Assembly (NCBI GenBank): GCA_022818135.1
Contig: JAFMSR010000009.1
Coordinates: forward strand, 25,917,636 to 25,981,635
Length of the DNA stretch: 64,000 nt
Origin: Saxidomus purpurata
Lineage: Eukaryota; Mollusca; Bivalvia; Venerida; Veneridae
Direction: 5' to 3'
Part shown: positions 12,001-20,116 of the stretch, one piece after another
How positions within the stretch are numbered: position 1 is the first letter of the stretch
Layout: each line of letters begins with the position of its first letter
Notes under the pieces: model-generated
The model's input: the letters and a program-made list of their open reading frames with translations, nothing else
Told to the model about the DNA's origin: nothing
The model's database searches: none
Program-made: the position numbers and the translations under genes

Positions 12001-13626
12001 TTTAAATCTTGCCCCTTGGGTTTAAGATGACCATGCCCTTTGGGTCCCTTATCTGTATAAGGTAGAGTTGTAGAAGAAACATAGCTTCCAATGATTTCCT
12101 GCAACCAGTGACTGACTTGGCAACCAGTGATTTCCCCTAGGAACCTGTAATTTCCTTAGCAACCAGTGACTTCCTTAGCAACAAGTTAGTCCCCTAGCAA
12201 CCAGTGACTTCCTTATTAACCAGTGACCTCCCCTAGCTACAAGTGACTTCCTTAGCAACCATTGACTTCCCAAGCAACAACTTAGTCCCCTAACAACCAG
12301 TGACTTCTTTGGCATCCTCTTGCCACCAGTTACTTCCTTAGCAGTCATTGATGTCCTTAGCAACTAGCTACAGTAGACTTCTTTGACAATCACTGACTTC
12401 CAAAAGTGACCAGTGATTTCCTTAGCAACCACTGACTGCCTCTGGCAGCTGGTGACATTTAGCATCCACTGATTTCTTTACAAACCATTGACTTTACCTA
12501 GTAATTAGTAACTTCCTTAGCAAATACTGACTCCCTTTAGCAACAATGACATTTTTAGGTAAATGCAATGGTACTCTGGTGATTGAGGGCCATCATGGCC
12601 TTCTTGTCATACTGTATGTTCGACTATATTGCTATATTACTACATGAAGTTTGTGATTGATGATACACATTTTTGTATATTATAAAGCAGTACTAACCAT
12701 AAGCCCTATTCATTAAGATTACTTTCTGTTTTCTTTTCAAAATATGTCCCTTAGGTTTCAACAAGATCTTCAAAAGGAGGTAAAAAGAACCATGAATCCC
12801 CAGAAGTTCCTGTGTCTATATCCCCACATCCAGACTCACTAGAACAGCAACAGGAAGTGCCAGTGTTTTCAGCTGCCCATAAATACAGGACAGAAAATAC
12901 TGACAATATAAGTCCTATGCTTGCACAGTATGACGATAAAGTGTACATTGAGGTAAATAAATGATTACAATATAGTAGGGTTCTAATTTTATTATGTTTC
13001 CCACATAAGAATTATAAACCCCATTTCATTTTTATTTGCTTCAGCCAATTCCATATTCCTGTCTGAGCTGTTTTAAATCAAGCACTATCAGTTATGCAGC
13101 AAAGCTGAAAGGGAGGAAAATGTTGGGATTAAGACTTTAAGAGGCATAATTCATGCCTTAATGTTAAATGATACAGCTAACACAGCTTTTCTTTGAAGGG
13201 AGGTTCTTGTCTTTTGTGAAATCTTTACCACCCTGATTGGAATTTGAAGTTCTGAGAGCAGATTGTATGGTCTAAGTAATATGCAAATTAGTTTGTGCAA
13301 GGCGGGTGTTGCATACCTTTCTCTAAACATGATTTCTGACATAATGTTTAAGAAAGTTAAAATGCCTTGGTTAGATGAGTTTGGGAAAGTAGGGGCACGA
13401 GTTGCTGTGTTACTACAAACTGAAAGAAGAATAAAGAGTATTCCTATAATAATTTCAGTTTTATCTTCTATGCATGATTTACCAGTAGTAAATAGTTGTA
13501 TTTCAGTACTGAACAAAAATACTGTTGTACATTTATAATCCAATCACTGATTCATTTACTTTTCAGGTATACAGTATGCTGGGGAAAACTGTAGAAGAAA
13601 TGTCTGTGTTATTTGAACATTTATAA
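28..13626 (+). CDS. MYCBPAP: MYCBP-associated protein-like gene, 3' part (13 exons)
   Basis: Exons: 28-110, 858-952, 2144-2490, 3927-4128, 5672-5744, 6447-6634, 7238-7261, 7336-7494, 8320-8442, 9942-10150, 10550-10694, 12755-12952, 13567-13626. Joined, they give one open frame of 634 codons ending in TAA; the 5' end lies outside the window. All introns are GT..AG. The protein resembles the MYCBPAP family. A middle segment (IDGTTLKWCC, then LENVGTTMLRYSW, LLPRETVYIP and a GYFTESW stretch) reads like the Ig-like ASH/MSP fold of ciliary proteins. A later stretch (EEIFKEANPG joined to FYYHAHVIGRLQ) matches the family's C-terminal region. Family knowledge: MYCBPAP binds MYCBP/AMY-1 and is linked to cilia and sperm flagella. 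The C-terminus is Lys-rich and acidic, low complexity. The least certain exons are 7238-7261 (24 nt) and the donor at 8442. The family call is by memory of conserved blocks. Confidence 0.8.
229..611 (+). mobile_element. TTAA-type MITE, copy 1 (diverged)
   Basis: This intron segment is colinear with the element at 36454-37117 and, in reverse, with 14662-15002. Shared blocks include a conserved CATTCCAGTCATC stretch, GTGCTAAAATGAG and the right end GGGAGTGTCAC. The left end (GGCCCTCCCTGAAAC) has decayed and the flanking TTAA is lost here. It has no coding capacity. Confidence 0.6.
952..1461 (+). repeat. 56-bp minisatellite starting at a 5' splice site
   Basis: About nine tandem copies of a 56-58 bp unit, starting near 952, 1008, 1064, 1120, 1178, 1234, 1290, 1348 and 1404. 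Each unit begins with TGGTATGTATACC, and the first copy contains the real exon donor (GTG|GTATGT). Every unit therefore carries a copy of the donor sequence. Copies vary by point changes and a 2-bp insertion (CATA variant). Confidence 0.93.
1705..2006. mobile_element. Fold-back element, copy 1 (ACAGTC..GTTAAAGACC ends)
   Basis: The left end (ATACAGTCGATACTGTGTTA, then AGACCACCTGCGAATAAAG) and the right end (GGTGGTCTTAAACACAGG, then TTTGACTGTAT) are reverse complements over about 50 bp with several mismatches. The interior repeats AAAGACC/GGTCTTT words. There is no open reading frame of note. A second copy lies at 59688-59943. It is best described as a non-autonomous fold-back or MITE element. 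Confidence 0.7.
2665..2797. mobile_element. Palindromic MITE, copy 1
   Basis: A near-palindrome of about 130 bp. The left arm has GGTCAATATATAGTTTTGCG, then GACCTGTTAAAAGTGATATT. The right arm has the reverse complement, ending in TTAGTCTA. Homology to the copy at 31625-31751 continues about 100 bp into the right flank (TTATTATATCGTATACCTC), so the mobile unit is larger than the palindrome. It lies in a MYCBPAP intron. Confidence 0.75.
3100..3596. repeat. Dispersed repeat (Ser/Cys-poor, non-coding) before CAACCAGTGACTT array
   Basis: This intron sequence contains a TGTCTGTCTGTCC-type start, then TTTCATGAAACTT and TTATGAGCTTGATCAGATTAG words, the latter present twice (near 3308 and 3462). It is typical of the short dispersed repeats that fill the other introns. 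No coding potential was seen. Confidence 0.45.
3597..3830 (+). repeat. AGCAACCAGTGACTTCC short tandem array, copy 1
   Basis: About 11 degenerate ~20-bp units with the core AGCAACCAGTGACTTCC and alternating CCT/TT spacers. The same unit recurs at 9590-9680 and 12090-12545 in other introns of the same gene. Confidence 0.85.
4317..5479 (+). repeat. Long dispersed repeat A, copy 1, with internal ~143-bp array
   Basis: The element starts at GTGAGTGATTGCTTGGTGTCC and ends at GAGCGATACAGGGCCATC, then TTAGCCCTCTTG. The body is about eight imperfect units of ~143 bp with the core CATTGGATCTTCATGAAACT (units near 4383, 4527, 4671 and 4815, then further degenerate ones). The end matches the ends of copies 2 and 3. 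Confidence 0.7.
6628..7080 (+). repeat. ~31-bp minisatellite abutting a 5' splice site
   Basis: Alternating variants of a ~31-bp unit (GTTTGAGAAATTTGAATAAG and GTTTGTGAAGTTTGAATAAG, each followed by AGATGG or AGTTGG), roughly 13 units. The array begins at the exon donor itself: AGATAGAG|GTATGAGAAC resembles later units such as AGATGGAGGTAT. This is the second intron of this gene with this arrangement. Confidence 0.85.
7238..7261 (+). CDS. MYCBPAP: 24-nt candidate microexon of MYCBPAP
   Basis: Eight codons (ELLYQLSE) lie between TTTCCAG and GTAATT, in phase 0 on both sides, and are separated from the next exon by only 74 bp. Skipping the exon keeps the frame, so it could be alternative or a chance match. 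The alternative is direct splicing of 6634 to 7336, which is also in frame. Confidence 0.5.
7581..7740. mobile_element. Small palindromic element (AAACTC..TATAACAA ends)
   Basis: GTAAACTCCATTTATAACAA at the left and TTGTTATATACAGAGTTTTT at the right are imperfect inverted repeats around a ~110-bp centre containing a TTGTTATATCC stretch. Related fragments occur near 3028-3090 and 640-730. MITE-like and non-coding. Confidence 0.5.
7740..7900 (+). repeat. Dispersed repeat E, copy 1 (TGTGTCGCCCTTT)
   Basis: Starts TTTGTGTCGCCCTTTCGGAG, then ATCACTTTGTCTGTCTGT and CACAAAAACTTCAAGTTTG. The same order of words is found at 63118-63290. Non-coding. Confidence 0.65.
8852..9741 (+). repeat. Long dispersed repeat A, copy 2
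   Basis: Begins CTCACCTGGCACTTGGGTGC, then GGGTGAGCTTTTAGGAT. The body has repeated blocks (CACAAGGCCTAGAGCTTA, TGTCTAGTGGACC, AAGTTTGTTCAAA), then an internal AGCAACCAGTGACTTCC array (9590-9680) and the end ATATAGGGCTGTCATGGCC, ATCTTG. It carries no gene. Confidence 0.75.
9985..10020 (+). repeat. In-frame 18-nt exon repeat (DESDDPA)
   Basis: Two near-identical 18-nt copies (GATGAAAGTGATGACCCT type) in a MYCBPAP exon, encoding ADESDDPADESDDPAEKS. This is an acidic low-complexity stretch that could vary in copy number without breaking the frame. Confidence 0.85.
11436..12607 (+). repeat. Long dispersed repeat A, copy 3
   Basis: Left part GGGATGTGCTTTTAGGATC, then the same ordered blocks as copy 2 (GGCATGTAGCATTGTCTAGT, then AGACCTCTACCAAG). 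A long AGCAACCAGTGACTTCC array (12090-12545) and the end GAGGGCCATCATGGCC, TTCTTG follow. A poly-T tract (11398-11415) sits just upstream. A partial copy may extend left to about 11200 (ACTCTGGTTGTCATGGCAAT). Confidence 0.75.
13130..13545. other. Unassigned sequence in last MYCBPAP intron, open on both strands
   Basis: A 130-codon minus-strand and a 91-codon plus-strand reading frame overlap here. Neither has a recognisable domain, and one is a shadow of the other. The low stop density suggests a fragment of an old mobile element rather than a host gene, but no family is recognised. Confidence 0.3.
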
Positions 13627-13631
13627 ATAAA
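13626..13631 (+). terminator. Polyadenylation signal of MYCBPAP
   Basis: AATAAA overlaps the last base of the MYCBPAP stop codon, and a second AATAAA-like hexamer follows about 10 bases later. The 3' UTR would therefore be very short. Confidence 0.6.
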
Positions 13632-14084
13632 GCAATGAATAAACTTTGTCTGTTATGCTCTAGTTTCCATTCTGCAGTAATGCTTTTTGATGTTGTGCCA
13701 GCTTTGCACCTTTCTGTACATCTGTTTGTCCGCAAAGACTCGACTTTATTGGCAATAACATTGAATTCCTTAAACGGTCAGACTTCAAATGAAATGCATT
13801 ATAGTAAGAAATATGTGACACAATTCAAGCTTCTGTAGTTTTGAGTTCTTCTTTTTATGCCCCTGAACTGTTCTACTCGTACATTGATTACATCCGACTA
13901 TTTCACAATCCCACTGATGAAACCAGTATGTACTGTAGAAGAACAAAAGCCCTGAAATAACAGTAACATAGTCTTGGAAATACAAGTTTGTTTTCTGTTA
14001 TTCAATCACCAGAAAACCCACCAGTATTAAAGTGGGTATATTACAATTGACCGTCTGCCAGTCTGTGTCCGGCATTCCATTTTA

Positions 14085-14640
14085 TCGTGCATAAAGAGAT
14101 TTTCAAATATGGCAAAAATGTTCTCTACATCAAGACGACTTGTCGCGTGCGAGATATCCCAACCTCGAAGGTCAAGGTCACATTTGAAGTTTTAAAGGAA
14201 ACAAAATCCTATATATATGCACACATTCGTGTCCTGACTGTAACTTCGTCATGCATTGAAGGAATTTTAATTAACTGCGCACATGTTCAGCACATAAAGA
14301 CAATCTACGTGCAAAACCTGAAACCCTACCTCAAAAGTCAAGGTCACACTAGTTTAAGGCCTGGAACATACATGGTAACTATACATGTCATGCATGGAAC
14401 TATTTTGAATTACATGGCACAATTGTTGAACTCGTGGATGGCATATCACACTCGGAGTTCCAAGTCCTTGCATTGGAGGTCAAAGGTTTTGGAATCTTGT
14501 ATAATTATATGCACATGTTTATGTCCAGATTGTAACTATTCTACATTGAAGAATTTTAATTTCAATTGGAAAAAATGTAAAGCACATGGAAGTCTGAAGT
14601 ATTGTGCACAAATACCGGGTCCACAACTTGAAAGTTGAGA
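14085..14640. repeat. Degenerate intergenic repeat block
   Basis: Two or three imperfect copies of a ~190-bp unit with TCAAGGTCACATTTGAAG or TCAAGGTCACACTAG, then GCACATGTTCAGCACATA. An apparent 183-codon reading frame runs through the repeats. Its lysine/histidine/serine composition and lack of any motif argue against a gene. Confidence 0.55.
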
Positions 14641-14661
14641 TCAAAGACAGTTTGATACCGC

Positions 14662-15002
14662 TTAAAGGGGCACTCCCTACATCTAGGAGATTATATTGTC
14701 GAAACATAGATTAATGAAACTAAAATGATAAATAAGTATAATTCCAAAGAAGAACCTATGGCGAAAAATGCATCATTTTACCAAAATCGATAATAGAGGC
14801 TTTCTGTAATAAATCGCATCCACCCATTAATTGTACAGCAACTCTACATAGATTTTTGAATGGTTTACGTTACTGCAGTATATTTTAAGCCGCTGATTTT
14901 ATCGATAATGACTGGGAATGCATAGTTTAATACTTCCAAAGATTCTATTAATGTTTTGGAGGTTATTTACTTCGACATCAGTTATAGGGTATGTCCCTTT
15001 AA
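14662..15002 (-). mobile_element. TTAA-flanked MITE, copy 2
   Basis: Flanked by TTAA on both sides. The left end is TTAAAGGGGCACTCCCTAC; the right end is GGGTATGTCCCTTTAA, its diverged inverted copy. The body is the reverse complement of the 229-611 and 36454-37117 elements. The TTAA target and short inverted ends suggest a piggyBac-type non-autonomous element. Confidence 0.75.
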
Positions 15003-15211
15003 GTAGCATTCGACACAATCATATGAGGGACAGCTCTTGATATAACCGATGATACAAAGTAGAATGAGGGCAATATTGGAATCAAGCTTATCGATCTGTA
15101 AACAAAATTTGAGGTAATTCTCGGCGAGCACTGGTTGGGATTCAATGAAATCTCGCACATTTTTAGTATCAGTGCCAGTTGTGCTTATCCTTGGCATGTT
15201 CCTCTAATATT

Positions 15212-15910
15212 TTAGCTCTACTGGACAAAGTCTGCTTTGTCCGTCATCCGTCTTTCCTTTAACTGTTCCTTGATAATACTCTACAGGTCATGCATTCCAT
15301 TTGACTTGCATGAAACCTGCTCATAAGGTTCCCTGCAACCAGTATATGATCCCTATTATTTTTGGGATAAGTGGGTCAAGGTCACAGTGACCCAAACTCA
15401 ATATCTTTAGATCTATATGTCCAATAGTCTTTAAACTTCATAGAATGATTGGTCTTACTAAATAGAGGATCCGTGCTGTTTCTAGAGACAAAGGTCATGG
15501 TCACAGTGACCAGTACTTTGAAAATGGTTTCTGCTCCACTACCTTGATATCTATATCACTCGCAGTCTTCAAACTGAAAAGGATTATCGATCCGAGTAAG
15601 GTGGTCCCTGCTTTTTTGGGATCAAGTAACAAAGTCACAGTGACCTCTATTAGCTTTTCCTTGATAACACTCGACAGGTCACAATTTATATTTGACTTTC
15701 ATGAAATTCGCTGAGAAGGTTGCATGCAACTTGTAGATGATCCCTTTAGTACTTGGAGTCGGTGGGTCAAAGTTCAAGGTCACACTAACTTGAAATCTAA
15801 TTATCAACAACATTCTTCAAACTTCATAGGATGATTGGTTTTACTGCGTAGATGGTCCCTGCTGCTTTTAGAGGGAGTGGGTCAAGGTCACAGTGACTGT
15901 TGCCTTTTCT
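15212..15910 (+). repeat. Imperfect array carrying GGTCACAGTGACC palindromes
   Basis: Diverged repeat units share TCAAACTTCATAGRATGATTG, GTCCCTGCTGCTTTT and GGTCAAGGTCACAGTGACC. The 13-bp palindrome or a one-base variant occurs at 15380-15392, 15499-15511, 15633-15645 and 15886-15898. No coding sequence. Confidence 0.75.
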
Positions 15911-15939
15911 TTGATAACATTATATCTTATATTTTGCGC

Positions 15940-16290
15940 CTGTTCTATTAGCTCACGTAGCTCAAAGTGCAAGATTGTGCTATGAGGATCGCTGACCGTC
16001 CGTAGTACGTTGTATGTCCGTTCATAGTTTTCTTCAAATGACATCTCTGAAACCACTGGGCCAATAATGATGAAACTTGGCTGGGTTTTACCTTGCATGA
16101 AGCTCTACCATAGTTTTTCAAATAATTCCATTCCATGCAGAGCTCTGGTTGCCATGGCATTAGAAAGGAATAATGTCGAACATATTCTCAAAAACAGGAA
16201 GGCCAATAGCTTAGATATTTGGCATGTAGCATTGTCTAGTAGACATCTACCAAAATTGTTCAATGTTCAAATCATGCCCATTTGGTTTTG
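15940..16290 (+). repeat. Dispersed repeat A, partial copy
   Basis: Shares GACATCTCTGAAACCACT, TTGCATGAAGCTCTAC, CATGCAGAGCTCTGGTTGCC and ATTTGGCATGTAGCATTG with repeat A copies 2 and 3. Truncated at the right; the terminal GGGCC..CTCTTG block is missing. Confidence 0.65.
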
Positions 16291-16299
16291 TGACTGATA

Positions 16300-17600
16300 T
16301 GATATATATAATCACACTATATTTCACTGATAGAACACAGTATTGTACTGAATATTTTTATTGAATAAATATAATTGATATAGAATATTGCAACGTTTCT
16401 CACGCCAAATTCAAAACACTGAAAATTAGTTTCAAAGGCTTTCTTTCATTGGAAAACTGTGACCATCACTATTCGATGGACTACCAGTACTGTGTATATT
16501 TTCAAGTGGTATTTTACAGGATGCAGCGTCTGCACACAATGTCAAGCTGAAGTGATAAAGCTAATAAAACTCGTCAAAATTTACTGGTCGTAAATGATTT
16601 GTTGTCGACACTGCCGTCAACACTTCCAAAACCCCCATGAAGTAACTTCTATAATTTAGCGCGGTCGGTAGAGCCGCGTTCAACTCGAATTCGAGTAGCA
16701 CAGCGCCGGAAGCCAGTGGCGTAATTTTCTCTACCTGTTTATCTACATGTTTAATTTGGAAAGAAATTTCCCTTGAGTTTGAGTCCCATATGTTTGATTA
16801 TGTTACCGGTCTTGGCATGGAGCACACACGTATATGTTGCCGTGTTGCACTTTATTCTTTATTATTGTGACCACTATCAAGTGGTTGTCCCACAATTCTT
16901 GAGAGGTCTGAAGGGTGTGTCCTATAGGGTTTAACCTAGCCGACATGCCTGTTCTTGAGGTTAGTTTATTCATGTATCTTTTCCGTTTCTTATGCTTATC
17001 TTATATTTATCGTTTTTAACTTAACTTATCAAATATATCTTTTTTGTTGAATTATAGTATTTTTATGAGTTGACTGTATTTGTACGTATCCGTAAATTTA
17101 GAATAGTCACACTTTATACACTCTATATGCTAACTTGTCGTGCTGTATCAATTATCTATAAGTAGTACGTAATTATTGGAAAATATCAAATATTGCCACA
17201 AACTCCTCACAGCGATTAGATTACATGAGCTGCCGCTCTAAAATGTATACTGTAAGTTGAAGCTACCGCTGCGGGGAGTTTGATATTGTCAGTGCCGTAG
17301 TGCTACAGTGAGGTCGCCAGTAACGGAACACTAATAACTGTTTGTATGCAAACCATGTCTGAAAGACAATCAAGTTTATCCATATATGATGTGCAGACAG
17401 CTTATTTCTTGCTCTTTCCGATGCAATATTTGTTTTGTTTAAACACCTGTGTAATATCATAGAAAGGTTACTTAACTCCGATAGCTTCCTTCTCCAATAG
17501 CGGTACAGTTTCTCCATTAAAGAAACACGTGACGTGTTGTTATTTATAGAAAAGGACCACATCAAATAACATGTTTAATACAATGTAACCCAAGTAAAAG
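16300..17600. other. Intergenic, no gene; possible SINE head at ~16657
   Basis: No supported coding sequence. TAGCGCGGTCGGTAGAGCCG near 16657-16676 resembles a tRNA A box and could be the head of a degraded tRNA-derived SINE, but a clear B box was not found. The rest is AT-rich single-copy-looking sequence. Confidence 0.3.
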
Positions 17601-18760
17601 ATTCATTTCTGATGTTTTACAAAAAAAACCCAGCATGTACTAACGAATGTGGGGCATTTTCTGGTATTTACATGATCCTGTGTAGGCAGTCACACTAAAT
17701 ATGCATTAATTATCATCATGTGTATTAAAATATTCTCTGTCTATTATCAGTTTAGTTTGTGGACTGAGAGTAAAGGGGAGTTTAATTTGAAACACATAAT
17801 ATCCTTTTATAACTGCATTTATAATTGTCAGGCAATCTACACTGGAAATGATGACGCCCTAAGTCACAGTAAGTGATTGCTTCATGCACGAATGAAATTC
17901 GAACCTTTATTAGCGACTTGACTTCACATTGCTTTCTATGACTGCATTTATGATAGATAAGCTTTGGTGTAAAAAGTATGATTGAACCATAATTCAGATA
18001 GATAGGACTTACGATTTACATTAGCATTCAATGCTTCATTACTATGGAAAAGTTAGAAAACTCTTTGGAACGCAGAAGCACAAGTATTGAAAACGTGGCT
18101 TTCATGTGGAAATTTGGTGGCATCCTGCAAGCGTCTCATGATTTTGACTATTTTTTACTTTCAATTTCAAGTGAAAATGTCAGTGTCAGATGTCGGATGG
18201 ACATGTTGTACGGTGGCACATTCAGATTTAAAAAATACTGACTGGTTCTAAATGTATGACATGTTGACTCAATATTTGTTCCGCTGTTGGGGAAATTCCG
18301 TTATTGGCGACTTAACTGTAGTATAAAACTATTTTTAGATTTGCGATAGCTATATTCACTTTTTATTTGTTTTACTGACAATTTACAATAATTTTCAATA
18401 AATAATCCATTCAAATAGTTTGTATATAATACAATTAAACGATGTAATGCACTATATATGACGGACAAGCCGTACACAGTGTATAGATGTTGTATAGAGG
18501 TTGTTTACATAACATAATCATCGCGGAATAATATGCTCTAGCTAATTGACACAATTTGCTTTTTTTTTAAATTTAAATTGACGCGTCTTTATTCGATTAT
18601 TGTATTAAAATTATCGTGTTACTATTAAATCACTTTAATAAAATTGAGAAGCAGTAACGACGGAAAGCAAGGCAATGAACTTCTGAACAATTTATGACCG
18701 ATCTACACTTTTCGAAGAAAGTAGTTCTGATGCAATTGGCCGAAGTTGCCATACAAATGA
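17600..18760. other. Intergenic, nothing recognised
   Basis: AT-rich sequence with frequent stops in all frames. No splice-bounded exon, repeat array or RNA gene was seen. Confidence 0.4.
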
Positions 18761-18766
18761 AAATAT

Positions 18767-18873
18767 TTGTTATATAAGTGCAATATTCAATAAAATTATT
18801 CATGTTGGGTAAAAGTATTTGTTCTATAAGTGCAATATTCAATAAAACTATTCATGTTGGGTAAAAATATTTA
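18767..18873 (+). repeat. 53-bp direct duplication
   Basis: Two adjacent copies containing TATAAGTGCAATATTCAATA, then AAAYTATTCATGTTGGGTAA. They differ at only a few positions. Confidence 0.9.
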
Positions 18874-18889
18874 TATACTACTGTATAAA

Positions 18890-19460
18890 TTATAACTAGA
18901 ACTACCACTGGAGGTGATGACTACCCCGAACACCCCACTGACAAAGTATATAAAATTTATGTAACATTTGATGCTTTTATTATTGGAGCTGCACAACTTA
19001 AGGCATGGTACTTATCACTTCTGTGTAGTCTTATTAAATTCTGACCAGGAGTTTGTTTTGGAGATTAAGAGCGCTCAAACTTTTATTATGTCGAGCCCCC
19101 TATGACCTTGACCTAGTGACCCGAAACATGGACCATAAACAACTAGGCATGGTACTAATCACTTCTGTAAATTATCATTTAATTGTGACCACGGGTTTAG
19201 AATAGTAAGAGCGCACACATATTTACTATCTCGTGCCCCTGTGACCTTGACCTTTGACCTAGTGACCCGAAACATGGACCATGCACAACTAGGCATGCTA
19301 CTTCTCACATCTGTTAAATATCATTAAATTGTGACCAGGGGTTTTGAAGATTTAGTGTCCACAAGATTTACTATCTTGAGCCCCTGTGATCTTTGACCTA
19401 GTGGCCCGAAACATGGACCCTGCACAACTAGGCATGGTACTTATCTCTTCTGTTAAATAG
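18890..19460 (+). repeat. ~120-bp array with TGACCTTTGACCT (family G)
   Basis: About four imperfect units: GAGCCCC, TGTGACCTTGACCTTTGACC, TAGTGACCCGAAACATGGACC, CAACTAGGCATGGTACT, CACTTCTGT. The same family is at 45155-45660. The unit carries a direct repeat of TGACCT half-sites with one-base spacing (19248-19260). Confidence 0.85.
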
Positions 19461-19905
19461 GTACTGTATTAAATATTTTTAGCCAACATAAATATTTTTG
19501 TTGAACAAATGTATTGCATGCACTTATAGAGCAAATAATAGTATTTATTTTTTGCCGATAATTTTTTTTATTGAATAACATATTGCACTTATATAACAAG
19601 CATTTCCATTTTTAGTAGATAACTATTTTTATTGTATTACTATATTTGATATAGAATAATGCAACGTTTCTTACGCCATATTTGAGTTGGAAATAACCGA
19701 TTTACACTTACATCTTAGGAATACGGGCATAAAACGGTAAAAATGAAAATCTCAAGTGAAACGCGAAGGTCAGACGTATAGCAAAATTAGCCGTTATAAC
19801 CCGTTTTCATTTATGCGCAGTACAGGGCCATTGTAAACAATGGACCTGTCTTCCAAGTCTTACATCATGTACGGCGTCAACAGTGCCGGGCTTAAAAACC
19901 GCTGG

Positions 19906-19927
19906 TGACGTCATAAATATGACGTAA
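19906..19927. promoter_or_regulatory. CRE-like pair (TGACGTCA and TGACGTAA)
   Basis: A perfect palindromic CRE (19906-19913) is followed 6 bases later by TGACGTAA (19920-19927), inside a CpG-richer island (~19680-20050) downstream of the GT92 gene. It could mark a promoter, but no adjacent coding exon was identified. Confidence 0.35.
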
Positions 19928-19985
19928 ACAACACGGACGTTGTCCCGCGCATTATTGAACGTCGTACCAGTAAGAGCGTTTCATT

Positions 19986-19991
19986 TTTATT
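19986..19991 (-). terminator. Possible polyadenylation signal of GT92 gene
   Basis: TTTATT on the plus strand reads AATAAA on the minus strand, about 125 bases past the GT92 stop codon. Confidence 0.4.
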
Positions 19992-20116
19992 TCTATGATT
20001 TTTTATGTTATTTATGCTAGAATAACGGGCTCGGGCACCAACCATCCCTCGGGTTTCTGCAAATGTTATAACACGAAAAAACGTGCGTTAACCCTACATT
20101 ACGTCAAGAAACAAAC

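Noticed and set aside
13151..13543. 130-codon minus-strand reading frame in the last MYCBPAP intron
   Set aside because: Overlapped by an equally long plus-strand frame, no domain, no promoter or splice context; probably mobile element debris.
14087..14638. 183-codon plus-strand reading frame
   Set aside because: Runs through imperfect intergenic repeats, has repeat-derived composition and no motif.
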